A stretch of 64,000 nucleotides of DNA from Warburgia ugandensis (Eukaryota; Streptophyta; Magnoliopsida; Canellales; Canellaceae). Position numbers and translations under genes: made by a program. This document shows positions 37,650 through 50,152 of this stretch, one piece after another; positions within the stretch are counted from its first letter, which is position 1, and each line of letters begins with the position of its first letter. The stretch is from assembly GCA_035236585.1 (NCBI GenBank), contig CP141139.1, positions 34,977,217-35,041,216 of the forward strand, in the 5' to 3' direction. The notes below the pieces were generated by a model, which was not told where the DNA came from, did not search any database, and saw nothing but the letters and a program-made list of their open reading frames with translations.

Positions 37650-39144
37650 GGACTCTTGAATACCAACGTAGTGTACCAATTATAATGATATGATTGTGAT
37701 TCTAGCTTGATCAAAATACGGAAGGAAAACAAAAAACAAAAAAAAAACTAGAAAACCACTTTACATAACTTTGTATAGTACATCCCCTGAATTGTGATAA
37801 TTGCCAATAGAATTAGCCAAAAAATTAGAAAACTTTAAAATCGGATTTTTTATTCATAGTTGATTGGCATACCTATGTCGAACTTGAGGCTGCTGATTTG
37901 GTGGCACAAACTTGTAGTAAGCTAGTCCTCGTGCCGAATGGATGATCCTAAGGTATCCCCTTGATAATTCAGATCGAAGCAACTTGATTTCCTGCTGGGG
38001 CATGTATGACATGATCAATCACCAAAAGATTCTCTTAACAAATTCATCCTTTTCATATGCACATATTCTGCTCCTTTTTGACAGATATCTTTGTCGCATA
38101 TTCATCGGTAACACTATACAGATTTCATATTCATGGAGCACGATTTACTTTTCAATATGGGGAAATTGTAGACAATAACAATCTAGTGGAGGGTGGATTC
38201 CTCGATAAGGCACATATTCAGAATGCTTATCCAATAAGAACTCTCAATAACTGATCTTGGATCTATATTTGTAGGTCTCAACCAATCCAAAATCAAGTAC
38301 CATGTGGGGCATCATTTTACTAGATTATTCTGATATCACAAGACAATCTGAGCCATCGGTTTAGTTAAATGAATGACCATATCCATCATAGCTCATGGAA
38401 TAATATTTTCAAGATCATTTCAGTCAGAGACATTCTCAAGATTAGGCATATAAATTATTTACGAAAAGATTAGGCATATAAAAATTGAAAGAGAAGCGGT
38501 CAATCTCTTCAAAAGAGTTTATTTGGAACAATGGGTATTTTAAGTCAGAGTAAGTGATCGATTTTGGTTGATGACGATATTTTTGTTGTTATTAGAAGAT
38601 CAAGGAGATTTTTGGTTGCGAAACTGAAGTTCACAACTGTTAATATCAATTCATGAGAAACGAGACAAGGAGATGGATTTGTGCGAGATATGGCATGGAC
38701 CATCTAAGTTGCACGAAATAAGCATTTGTTAACTTATTAAATTGTGTATTATCGATCTACATGGAAAAGTCTAGCCAGTGGATGAAAACTGTGGGACCCC
38801 ATTTTACTCAGGGTGGGGCCCTCAAGTGATTTCCACCTTTATATGTCAAGAATTCTTAGATCACAAATAGTATAGATACCCATGAAATATAGTCTTTCTT
38901 CAACTTAGATAAGAAAGCCAGCTTTATGACTTTGGTTAGGGACCTCTTCTATATCTTCGGTTCAAAGCGACAATTCAACTTTTCCAGCATATACGTAACA
39001 GGAGTGGCAAAACTGATAAGCTACCGTCACAGATGAGACCACTGTCTCCCATTTGCATAGCACCCTTACATAACGTAATTTGATCAATACAAAAACTTAA
39101 ACAATGGGGATCATTGGTCTGTTACGTGATCGCTTTCAATGGAT

Positions 39145-39147
<3 letters not shown>
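37650..39147. other. Intergenic DNA, no gene seen
   Basis: No exon, RNA gene or recognised element. A short open frame around 37942-38178 has no family resemblance. Confidence 0.4.

Positions 39148-39209
<62 letters not shown>
39148..39209 (+). repeat. (GA)n microsatellite
   Basis: About 62 bases of pure GA. Confidence 0.95.
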
Positions 39210-39210
<1 letters not shown>

Positions 39211-39771
39211 AGAAGTTTCTCATACGTAAATGTAATAAAAAGTCAAGGTATTTAGTTATGACAGTAACAGTGGATATAGATATAAAAATAGGTATTCGTT
39301 AGGGGTGTTTAAAGGCATTTACAACGTTTTATACGTAGATGGAATGATGTTTAGAGGGGAAAAGGAAAGGCATTTATTGATTGATGCAACTCATTCACCA
39401 TTTTTGATGTGAGAGAGTTTTGCTTGGATGTATCGCAAGGCCAATTTAGAAAGGTATGAAATGTTTGGAGGGGGACTTGGGAGAGGTTTGAAAAGAGGAG
39501 AAATGATTATGCTTAGCTTTAGGGAGGAGCAATTGAAGATTCTAGGGCCTACCATGGTTAGAAATAGTGAGAAAATAGACTAATATCTTTAAAGGGGGTT
39601 GGTTGGATCATTTAGTCTCAGGTGGAATGACTTCACCAGCTTGTTTCCTTAAATGAGATCTTCCATGCTTTCCTCCTCGTTTTCTCTTTCTAGTAACCCT
39701 GGATAGCCATGCTGTTGTGAGTTATACTAGTACTTCCACATTCCCATGAATGATCAATGTCTATATTTTAC

Positions 39772-39774
<3 letters not shown>

Positions 39775-39863
<89 letters not shown>
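39775..39863 (+). repeat. (CT)n microsatellite
   Basis: About 89 bases of pure CT. Confidence 0.97.
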
Positions 39864-39864
<1 letters not shown>

Positions 39865-40424
39865 ACTTGTCTATCTGTCTGCCTTTTTTATCTATTTGCC
39901 TGTCAATCTATTGATGTCAGAATGATTATGTCAATCTCATTACACTATGCTTGATTTCTAAGGACCCTTTAATTTGATGGCTAAACTAAATGAGTTGCAA
40001 AACAGAATGAGACCTGAATTGCCTTTTTACCCTTTCCTGAAATTTAACTCATTTTTTATTCTTACGTCAACTTGATGTTTAACTTGTGAAAGTTACTGAT
40101 AGTTCTTTAGAATGAGACCCACATCCCATTGAAATTCTATCTACATTGTCTAATCTCCATATCTTAGGTTGCATAGATATGTGGATCTTATGTATAGGGG
40201 TCCTCGAATTAGGCCAATGTCATTAGTCTACTTGGATTGCCTTTCCAATTATCAGAGCGAATACTGAAGCTTCACGCGCACACACTGTAGTGCATGAATA
40301 TATTAAGCTAATGAATTGAGAAACTCCACACCGGTCAGAAAAATATGTTCATAGGTTTTTTGCTGTAGAGTGGCATTATATGTTATTTAAGCAGTTCGGA
40401 TGATTATATTGTTATGGTCAGATC

Positions 40425-40552
40425 TTCCACGTTTTCGAGATCTGACGATCAAGATAAAAAATCTGTAATATGTAATCATATGCATACAAAAGATACAAGG
40501 ATTTGTGTGGTTCAACTATCATGCCTACATCCAGGGGAGAGGAGGAAGAGCT
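40425..40552 (+). repeat. Dispersed repeat, copy 2
   Basis: Partner of 23539-23655. It shares AGATCT, TCTGTAATA, TGTGTGGTTCAACTATCAT, CTACATCCA and GGAGAGGAGGAA in order. It ends just before a MITE. Confidence 0.5.
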
Positions 40553-40560
40553 GTCTAGAA

Positions 40561-40938
40561 TTTCTAGGATGCAAAATGCTACATTGTTTTGCACTAAAAA
40601 TTTGCATGATTGGCCCATTTTGCATATTTTCAGTGATCCAAGCCTTTCATATGATTCAGCCTATAAAATACCAAAACACATGTCTATTTGATAAATATAA
40701 GATGTGTTTCTTGGACCTCTGATGGTTGTAAAATATACGTTTTAGTTATTTCGTGTTATCCTAGTTTATTTTACAAGAAAAAAAGTCCACCAAACAAGAT
40801 CCTATGCAAATCCAGTAGAGGAGATGCTAGGCTGAATCATATATGAGTGTTTTGGATCAGTGAGAAAATATGCAAAAGTGAGCTAGGATGAAATTTTTGT
40901 TTAATGCAAAACAACCCAATGTTTTGCATCGTAGAGAT
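40561..40938. mobile_element. Foldback MITE with ~105-bp inverted arms
   Basis: Arms at 40561-40662 and 40829-40938 are inverted copies of each other. Matching blocks include GATGCAAAA, TTGTTTTGCA, TTTTGCATATTTTC, TGATCCAA and ATGATTCAGCCT. The spacer of about 166 bases has no coding potential, and the whole could fold into one long hairpin. This is the structure of a miniature inverted-repeat DNA transposon. No target duplication was confirmed, so the superfamily is open. Confidence 0.75.
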
Positions 40939-43254
40939 TATCATATCTCTCTCTTTCTCTCTTTCTCACTGATATTATTATTATTTCTGTGCACTCAGTG
41001 GTGAGTGTACCTAATAGAGACTCAAAACTGAAAAGTGAGCCTATTTTTTAAAGTTTTTTTCGTTCATCGACTTCAGCCTCCCTCGAGATGGGAAAGTATT
41101 CATCCAATAGGCATCTCTATACTGGGCCCCTAATAGCTAAAATATGATCAGTGTTCCAGGGGAGAGTAAACACCATACATTTCAACTTTTGGGAGCCTAC
41201 TACAAATATACCCATTGTATAACCTTTTTGTTACCCTCCCATCTTGAGGATGAATCCAATAACCGACTCAGATCACTGAGAAAAATTCAAAGAAAGGCGA
41301 GCTTTTTGTTTTTTGGTCTCCGCAAGGTGCACTCAAACTATGCAAGAGGTAAAATAAAAATGCTTCCCTCTCTCATATCAAGTTGACTCAAATGTGTGTA
41401 TCTGAACATGACTTTACTGGTACGAGAATTTTTTTTTGACAGACTAGCACTCTCTTAAATCTACTCTCCAACGAGTGACCTCAATTACTCTCTTCACTGA
41501 CAGTCATTTACTATTTTTAAGTAAGGAAAGCCTTTTCCAAAAAAACAATTTTTCGTGAGGAAGAAAAAAGTGCAAATCTTAATAACGAGGAATGGTAGCA
41601 CAGTGCCCGCTAGCTGCAGTGGCCGTTTTATGATGGGACCCACTAACGGCTGGTAAGATCTGTACGTATGATTTCTTTAGCTTTGGATGGCTACTGCCTG
41701 AAAATAGAAGTGATCGGATGAGCCTGGAATTTGAAAAAGTATTTTTTTAATCACAGCGGTAAAGAAAACAAGTAAAAGCCCCAGTTTTTAGATGCTATAA
41801 TGAGTTCATCAGAAAAGCCGAATATAAACTTTTGATCGATATGCACGCATGTGTCCAGAGGCTTTAGTTTCCAACCACAGGAAATGAGCAAATGCACCAC
41901 ATTAGTTCGCGGAAACACGTGAGGTTTGGGGACATGTTTGCTTGTAGGAAGTTGGTGGGACTTGGAAGCAAAGACAACAAGTACGATGGCGATTAATTAA
42001 ATTGTCGGGCCTGTCATTTCTCAAGGTATTATTGTTTAGCTGTGTGCTTCAAATCATTTTAGATGGCTTGATGCAATGAATAGACCACATGATCGAGGGT
42101 CTTCATCCCATTAAATACAATTTTACCAAGTGCTTTGGCAGATATCTTCATGGTAAAAGGAAGAAAAGGAACTTAATAGGAAAGTTTGTTTAAAGCAAGC
42201 TATTGACATTGCTTTAGCTAGAGTTCTGCTAAGTCAAAGAATATACAAACAGCCATTGATTCGTCAATTTTAACGATGAGAAAAGGAATATGTCATTAAT
42301 GTTCATTCTCACGTCCTGTCAAGTTGGTATGGCTTCGTATTCACACTGATGGACCTAGCAAATGACTTGAAATGAGATTACTAAAACAGTCCAGACTTTG
42401 ATGAGGAACATCAATTCACCTTGATGCCCTTGAAGATGGAAAGATGAGCATCTTTCCCTCTAGAATTTCTCTTATGAAATGTTTTCCATGATTTCTCATT
42501 GAAAATAATGCCTGTTGTGCACATCACTTATATTTTTCAATGATCTAAGATGTTCATCCAATCTAGACTGTCATAGATGTGCTGTATAAAAAATCTCATG
42601 TATTAGATATCCCTAAGATCATGCTTCTAGGATCATTTGGTGTTGTAAAATCAATGATTTTGAACATTTCAACTTCCAATTCACAAACCCAAAAGCTCCG
42701 ATAAGCTCGTGCACGCACACACACACACTCGCTCTCTAGCTTTTTTTTATATTTATAGCTATTCACCGTTTTGTTTATCGTTTTACAATTTCTCTATATG
42801 CATCTTCGAATAAGCTAGGAGCAAACTCATCGCCGCAACAGTTTGGTAGTTAATCGGGCATTTTATGTGTGAAAGGGATCGAAGTGGAAAGCTAGACGCT
42901 TAGCGTCCAAAGCCGTTCAATGAGCTAGGGTGGAGTTACTTGGTAATCCTTACATCAAAATATAGGATGATCAATTTAATGACTTCCCTAAAAGGTAAGA
43001 GGTTAGTTGTCTTATAATAGAGTCTTGTAGTAAAGGCACTTGGACACACATTCAAGAGAGAGATCTAGATTATTGGAGGTTTGTGGAGAGAGAAAAAGAA
43101 AAGCATAGTGAGAACTAGGAGAGGATGAAAAGAAAGTAGAAGGTTGCACAAAGACAAGCACCCTACACTTCTTACGAGCTAATTGCAACAAAAACGCAGG
43201 CTTAAAGATTAATGATTGTTTCCTAGGGCATTCTTCTTCCAACTTGGTTTATTC
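40939..43254. other. Intergenic DNA, no gene seen
   Basis: Mixed AT-rich DNA with short CT-rich stretches near 40951-40970. Nothing here can be supported as an exon, RNA gene or transposon. It may be low-copy DNA. Confidence 0.4.
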
Positions 43255-43473
43255 CTCCCTTACAGATAAGAAAAAAGGGCAGCCCCGGTGCATGAAGCTC
43301 TCGCCTATGCAGGTCCAGGGAAGGGGCTAGCCACAAGAGCCTAAAGTACATAACCTTACTTTGCCTTTTGCAAGAGGCTGTTTTCACGCTTTGAACCCAT
43401 GACCTCAAGGTTACACGACAACAACTTTTACCGTTGCACCAAGGCTCTCCTTCTCTCCCTTACAGATAAGAAA
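43255..43473. repeat. 19-bp target duplication of the Au SINE
   Basis: CTCCCTTACAGATAAGAAA is found at 43255-43273 and again, identical, at 43455-43473, exactly bracketing the SINE body. Confidence 0.95.
43274..43454 (-). mobile_element. Complete Au-type SINE
   Basis: A 181-base tRNA-derived SINE on the minus strand with the full length usual for the Au family. It begins GAGCCTTGGTGCAACGGTAA (box A region). It has the box-B-like GGTCATGGGTTCAAAGC, then ACAGCCTCTTGC, AAGGTTATGTAC, GCCCCTTCCC and GAGCTTCATGCACCGG, and ends GGGCTGCCCTTTTTT. Au SINEs lack a poly(A) tail and end in a short T-run. Boxes A and B are an internal RNA polymerase III promoter, and movement depends on a partner LINE. 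The perfect 19-base target duplication shows a recent or well-preserved insertion. Confidence 0.95.
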
Positions 43474-43551
43474 CATAAGATAAAATGGAAAGAAAAAGAA
43501 CTACTTTACAACTGAGAAAAGCTAATGCTGCTTTTCTTCTTCCTAATTTAC

Positions 43552-43862
43552 ACTACTACAGAGTGATTTTTAAGATGGTTAAAAACATATATACAAGATG
43601 ATTCAAAAACCATGTTATAAAATGTAAACAAATATAAGACAGTTTTTGAAACTATCTTATAATACTACTAATATAAGATGGCATCAGAAATTGTCTTATA
43701 TTAAAAGTATTATAATATAAAACTGTGAAATAACCATCTTATAAGATTGTGAAAATGTAAGACAATTTTTAAAAAATGTCTTATAAACTATCAAATATCT
43801 AATAAAACTATGAAAACATAAGATGATTTCTAAAGAACGATCTTATAAAAATATAAAAATAT
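43552..43862 (+). mobile_element. Possible CACTA (En/Spm) transposon end
   Basis: The stretch opens with CACTACTACAGAGTG, typical of CACTA termini. It is then filled with short subterminal repeats in both orientations (ATAAGATG, ATAAGACA and their complement TCTTATAA) at about 30-base spacing. Transposase binding to such subterminal repeats is a CACTA hallmark. No matching TAGTG end or transposase gene was found in the window, so it is a truncated end or a deletion derivative. Confidence 0.55.
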
Positions 43863-43863
43863 A

Positions 43864-46800
43864 AGACTTTAGGATCTATATTGGATGCCTTTTTGAAAAT
43901 TGAAAATTTAAGACTTAGGTCTTCTTATATGTAATACCCCGGATTTTTAAGACATTTTTTTTTTATAAGAATGACATTTTAAATAAGAGTATTTGGGATC
44001 CCATGGAAAAGGTTTTATTTGACATTTTACCAGAACATATCTTAAAAACTCCGGGTGTTATTTTTCCTTTCTCAAAACGACATACATATAAATAAAACAA
44101 TATGCGTATCAATCAATGTTAAATAAATTGGCGCCTTTATTTTAAATCAAATAAATGTCCAAAACACAATAATAATATGGCCAAGGGTCTATCCATCATA
44201 ACATCCTATATAAATATCCAACATATGTCCAAACATCCAAATCACATCCAAATATAAAGTATGCAGTCCATAATAAAAATTCAAATGATAATCCTCTCTA
44301 ATGACTTACATTACTGTCTAAAATTATAGGGAAAACTAGTCTTCAGCAGTTCTCAAGGTTTATCAACCGCTTTTCCTTTCCTGGTGTCGTGCTTGAGATC
44401 TAAGGCATTGCAAAACAAAGCAATGCCTCAGCAAGCTATCGCTTGTGTAGGTACATGGACAATTAATGTAATAAATGAAAGAAATAATGAACAGCACTGA
44501 TAAAAAGTCTAACACTTATGAAAATAGTGATATCATAATGCCATGTTCAAATAAATGCCAATTTATTCCATATGCTAAAACATGACATGAATCAATAAAA
44601 TAGAGCATACAACAAGAATAAGGGCACCCTAAGGTAATGGGTCCCACCACATCGCACTAACATCCCTGATCAGGAGTACACGTAGTCAACCTCTGAGTGT
44701 CGTCACACCTAGGCATACCATCCATAACCATGCTCATCATACATGCACACATAATAAGAATATGGGCCATCATGCTGCAGTGGCAACCCTCCATGGGTAT
44801 CAACCACCGCCGCTCTCTGTCGACACCATAACGAGAGACTTAGCGTCTATCCCCATGGAAAGGCTCAGACCGGTGGTGTGGACTATCCATGTTACCAAAC
44901 CCCTACCGAATGCCATCTATGGGCAGGTGTCTATCATATCACAAAATCATCACATCATAATCTCGGAAGGTGGGTGGCCGGCCCTATCCCTCCTAGCATG
45001 ACGCCCACCGGGCGACAGCACCCGTCATCAAATATAAAACACAGAAATCATATGTATATGCTAAAACTCAAGAGCACTTATAGCTTGAAATCCCCAAGAC
45101 ATGCCCCTCATCCTGGGGTTAGCCTATAAAAGGACTAGCTAATAAGCCTCTATTCTCATTTCTATGTAATCCATGCATTTTCTATATATATAATAAGAAA
45201 TAAGTCTCTAATTAAGCATAACTAATTAACATCATGCTTGTAAAAGCATTTTAAATAAGTTTATTCAGTAAAAGATTTCATCTTAGAATAACCATCCTGT
45301 ACTCAATGTCGCATAAAATACACGGTAAATAAGAATTGCAATTTAAAACATGATCACACATGATGCTATGTTTAAACATGGTTTAAAAATCAAGGCAAAA
45401 CATTAGTTGTCATCACCTACCTCAGTGTGAGACCACTAGCTTGCTAATAACTCCCTTTAACTGGTATATTCAAGTGCATCTGTACATGTCACATCACTAT
45501 TTTAATATTTTTATAAAGAAAAATTGGTGATTTCTAAGTTTTTAAGTTAAAACTAGGTCCGCGTCATCAATATGGTCACAACGCCTCTTTCGGATCGTGA
45601 TTTGGACCTCTCTAGCTCCCAGAAATTAAGTTTTAGTGAAAACTACTATCAAATGGGGCCTGCCGGACCACCATAAGGTGGTTTATACCGGCGGCGACCT
45701 TTTCCGCCGGTTTATACCGGCGCCACGAAGATGCACGAAGACGCAGACGCCACACGGGACGCTCGCCATGACGCGCGGGGTCCCGGCCCCACTGCGACCG
45801 CCAACCGACTCCTTCCCGCACGCGCGCGGCGCCGTGCACGTATGCGACAACTACGTCGTGTGATGTCGTCCCGAGTGCGTCCTGGCGTCAGCGCCAGGGT
45901 GCCGACGCCGTTGACGACGCCGGAGAAGATGACCGAATTCCGGTCGCCTCCAGCAGAGCTACAGAGCTCCGTTTTGCGTGATTTTTGCCCCATTTTCTTC
46001 AGAATTCTCTCTAGAATCCATTTATGCCCTCCTTTTGCACTAATTTTACCAAAAACCATGGTTTTTAAATGATTTTTCCCAAGTTCCTAAAATCATCCAT
46101 AGGTACTGGTTTTTGCATTTTCTAGAGAAATCCACCGTTGGATTACTCCCAAATTTAAAGTGTTTGCTCTTGGGTCTCTTATGCACTAGTTGGACGGTAC
46201 GATTTCCAAACGGAAGAGGTTTGATCCGTGAAATCATGCTCCAACAGTAGCGTGCACACAGGTTCCCAGGAAATCTGATTTTTCCTAAATTTTCCATGCT
46301 TTTCTAATTAGTTTTCCTATTTAATAAATACGGAAAAATAGAGTTTAAGGCTTACCTTGCGCCTGGCCGAGGTTGCTCGTGTTGCCGGGGTTCCACTCAC
46401 CGGAAAAATGCAATCTTTCCAGGCTAGGGTTCTGCGTAAAAACCTAGAGAAAACGCTCAAAGTGGAGCGTTTTGGCTCCTAGGGGAGCATAGATATAGGG
46501 TTTAGAGTCCTAGGGGAAGAGAAACTCTTCCCCACACATCTCTTTCCACGTCTCTCTGACGATTTCGCCGGACTGGTAGAGACGTGTGGAAGACAGGGGT
46601 GCCGTTATCAATTTGGACCCCTGTGTAACACGTTTCTGTCAAAAGACCAATTTGCTCTTACAACTTCAACGACTCATAACTCCCTCGTTTGAGCTCCGTT
46701 TTTCGCATTCTTGGTGGCGTTGGACTTGTATCGACGAGCACTTTCTAATTCTTATGTTTTCAGGAAAAATTTCCATCTATAGATTTTTATTTTTATTTAT

Positions 46801-47895
46801 TTAAAAATTTCCTATTTTATCCTAAAAATTAAGGATATTACATTATAGCACAATCATCTTTACATATTTTCATTGATTAAACAAACAAAAATTGTACACA
46901 GTGCTCTTGAACATAAGCAAAATATTGTTATTATTCATGCAAACAATGATGAGTAGTAGAGTTTAAGCTCTACGTTGGATGCCTTTTTCAATGAAAATTG
47001 AAAATCTAAGAATTGTGTTTTCTTATTCTCAATGTCCTCTAGCTAATATAATCAACTTTAGAGATTTTCAGTGATTAATGAAACAAAAATCAAGTGCTCT
47101 TAAACATAAGCAAATATTATTACTATTCATGAGAACAGTAACAAGTAGCAGACTTTAAGCTATTAGTTGAATGCCTTTTCGAATGAAAATTGAAAATCTA
47201 AGGCTTGGGTTTTCTTATTCTCAATGTCCTCTATCTAAGACAATCAATTTTATAGATTTCCATTGATTAGGGAAGCAAAAAATTAGGCACAAAGTGCTCT
47301 TGAATATAAGCAAAATATTACTACTATTCATGCAAACAATAACATGTAGTAGGATTTAAGGTATTAGTTGGATGACTTTTTAAATAAAAATTAAAAATCT
47401 AAGACTTGAGCCTTCTTATTCTCAATATCCTCTATCTAGTACAATCAAATTTATAGATTTTCATTAATTAACGAAGTAGAAAATCATGCACAAAGTGCTC
47501 TTGAACATAAGCAAAATACTGTTAATGTTCTCGCAAACAACGATAAGCAGCAGACTTTAGGCTCTACGTTGGATGCCTTTTTGAATGAAAAATAAAAATA
47601 TAAGACTTAGGTCTTCTTATTCTCAATATCTTCTACCTAATGAGATCAATTTTATAGATTTTCATTGATTAATAGAACAAAAAATCATGCACAAAATACT
47701 CGTGAACATAAGCAAAATATTATTACTATTCGCTCTGACAACGACAAATAGCAGACTTTAAGCTATTAGTTGGATACCCTTTTGAATAAAAATTGAAAAT
47801 CTAAGACTCAGGTCTTCTTGTTCTTAGTGTCCCATTGCTAGAGATTTTTATTGATTAATGAAGTGAAAAATCATTCACAAAGTGCTTTAGAAAAA
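43864..47895 (+). repeat. ~200-bp tandem array split by solo LTR D
   Basis: About five and a half copies of a 193-201-base unit occupy 43864-43929 and 46848-47895. The marker GTTGGATGCC or a variant recurs at about 46974, 47167, 47368, 47568 and 47769, with one more before solo LTR D at 43881. Each unit also carries TATTACTATTCATGCAAACA, GAAAATTGAAAATCTAAG, TTCTTATTCTCAATGTCCTC and ATAGATTTTCATTGATTAA or variants. The unit resembles the interior of the LTRs at 13505-13660 and 18184-18340, from which it probably arose. Confidence 0.85.
43930..46842 (-). mobile_element. Solo LTR D, Ty3 chromovirus (Tekay/Del-like)
   Basis: A 2913-base LTR. Its minus-strand start is TGTAATATCCTTAATTTTTA and its end is GGGGTATTACA. 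The target duplication TTATA is perfect (43925-43929 and 46843-46847). It is inserted in the 200-bp tandem array. It is closest to solo LTR B, sharing the CpG-rich domain (45660-45960) and the double-hairpin box (44404-44451, minus strand). High CpG retention in that domain suggests a young insertion. No internal region is attached. Confidence 0.92.
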
Positions 47896-47980
47896 GAGTA
47901 GTATGCCCATAAGAAAATCAAGAGAGAAAAAGAGAGCCTCACTAAAGGGAAAAAATAATGACGAGCAAGGTGGGGGAGCG

Positions 47981-47984
<4 letters not shown>

Positions 47985-48067
<83 letters not shown>
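47985..48067 (+). repeat. (CT)n microsatellite
   Basis: About 83 bases of pure CT just past the end of the 200-bp array. Confidence 0.97.
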
Positions 48068-48070
<3 letters not shown>

Positions 48071-48356
48071 CCATTTGCATTGTTAGATCTATCTTTTTGG
48101 CTCAATTCCATCCTATTCAAAAAGAGGGTTCATTTACAAATTTGTCGGTTTTCAACAAATAACTAGAGTTTTTACATAAAACCTCATATGACTATGACTT
48201 TTTTTTATTTTACAATATTATCCCTTCACTAATTAAAGTAATACTTTTTACACCTCTCTCTCTTTGTCATAAGAGAATATGAAGGGAAACTTTTGATTCA
48301 TTTAACTCATTCATCTTTTTGCATTTTAGAAGAACTAGATCATACACAGCATACGT

Positions 48357-48890
48357 TATAATGGGCCTAAATTTTAAAAGATCTAAACCATTCTCACCAT
48401 TAGCTATGTGAGACTTGGACCTATATATATTGTAGGATATTTAAATCATTCAAATCACATGTAAAAGTTAGGCCTACATTTTTAGAAGATTTAATAATCA
48501 TTCATATCATTATACATGTGAGACTGAGACTAACATTTTAGAATATATAAACCATTCAAGTGTGTTTACATTTTAGCTGCTTTAAAGTAGCCAAATTTTG
48601 AACATTAGCTGCTTGGGCCCACATTTAGAACATCTAAAGTACTTAAATAATAGTCCATGTAGGACTCAAACCCACATTTTAGAACATCTAAACCATTCAA
48701 ATCATATACTTGTAAGTTTGGGCCTATATTTTGGAAGATCCAAACCACTCAAATCATAGCCCATATATGACTTGCATCACACTTTTTAATGATTTAGATG
48801 TTCTAAAATGTAGGCCCGAGATCTTTTATGGCTTATTATTTAATGGTTTAGATGTTCTAAAATATGCGCCCGAGTCTTACATAACCTTGT
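48357..48890. repeat. Degenerate array ending in inverted copies
   Basis: From 48357 to about 48770 a unit of roughly 60-70 bases recurs: GGGCC(C/T)ACATTTTAGAA, then ATCTAAACCATTCAAATCA and CATGTGAGACT, with much drift. At about 48785-48830 and 48838-48880 the same unit appears inverted (GATTTAGATGTTCTAAAATG, then TAGGCCCGAG). The whole can fold back on itself. It may be a rearranged foldback DNA element or MITE cluster. It has no coding potential. Confidence 0.65.
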
Positions 48891-48899
48891 ATCTAAAAA

Positions 48900-50150
48900 A
48901 TAAAAGATGAAAAAGATTTTTACATAATCTATTATTTGAATGATTTACATAATCTAAAATATAGGCTCCACCTTATGACATCAATAACTAGTTCAATTAT
49001 AGGCTCTAAATGACAAGAGTATTGAGTAAACTACAAGAGTATGCTTTTTTGCTTTGTAATTTCAATATGGGCCCACATACTATATATCTTATTATAAAGT
49101 AGGATCAATTAATTAACACTTTATAATAAAAATAAGTCATCAAATATTGCAATCTTCTCTAAAACTAGATTTTGTAAAATTCGTCAACAAAATTTGGGGC
49201 AAATGTTCAAAATCGTGATTGTTGAGAAATCTTGATTACTAATCCCCTATTAGATTGATCAAGTAGAAGAGATGATTATTATGTAGGGCATTTGAGGCAA
49301 GCTGAATTCAATGAATAGCTTGGATCATCAAGAAAACATTTTTCAATGTAGAGCTTTGCATTGAGAGAAAGAGAGTGATAGAGTAACTATAGTTTAAAAA
49401 GACAAAAAACTTGACTTGAAAGTTGCAAGAGTTGATTCAACTCAAAGTTTGATGTGAGAGTTAGGGTTCAAAAATTCGGTGTGAGGGTTAGGGCTAGGGT
49501 AAAAAATTGTGACCCAAATTCATACTAGTGTCGAGCTAGGGTTGGAGATCAAAAAGTTAGGGGCTGGGAACATTTTTTATATATATTTATATATGATTAA
49601 AATGTCTTGAATATATTTTTCTAAAACTATAAATGCAAGGATATTTTAAATATTAAAAAATATTCTAATTTTGGTATAGATCTAAAGCTACCTTACTTCT
49701 TGGTAGAAATATTATAATTTGTCTATATGAGGTAAAAATTATTAATATTCAAAGATATAATTGTTTGATACTTGTTATTAATGAAAATTTGCAAGTGTTA
49801 CAAAATTTGAGGTGTTAGGGTCAATTAAGGTACTTGACACAAAATGACCTATATAAGTTAGGATTAAGGGCAACAATAACACGAGTAATGTTTGGGTTGT
49901 AAAACTATGACCCAAGTTAGTTAAGGTTAAGATAAAAACATTAGGGATAGGGTCGGTCAAAATTCTAGTTCACCCAACTTGTTGCCATCACTACTTGTTG
50001 GTGACTCAAAAGTACTCAAGAGATTTAGATGTATGTAGAGTTCTAGAACTATTGAATGGCATAGAAATTGTGAATTATGACATCATTCATGAACTTTGAA
50101 CCAAATTTGAACCTTCTTGAATTGTAGTTTTACATTTTTTGAGTACCAAT
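48900..50150. other. Intergenic DNA, no gene seen
   Basis: AT-rich sequence with no exon or recognised element. Around 49440-49560 the words GTTAGGGTT and TGTGAGGGTTAGGGC recur loosely, but this is not a telomere-type array. Confidence 0.4.
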
Positions 50151-50152
50151 AT

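Noticed and set aside
43274-43454. tRNA gene
   Set aside because: The A and B box similarity belongs to the tRNA-derived head of an Au SINE with target duplications. It does not form a full cloverleaf.
49440-49560. Telomere-like GTTAGGG words
   Set aside because: The words are irregular and few and do not form a TTTAGGG array.
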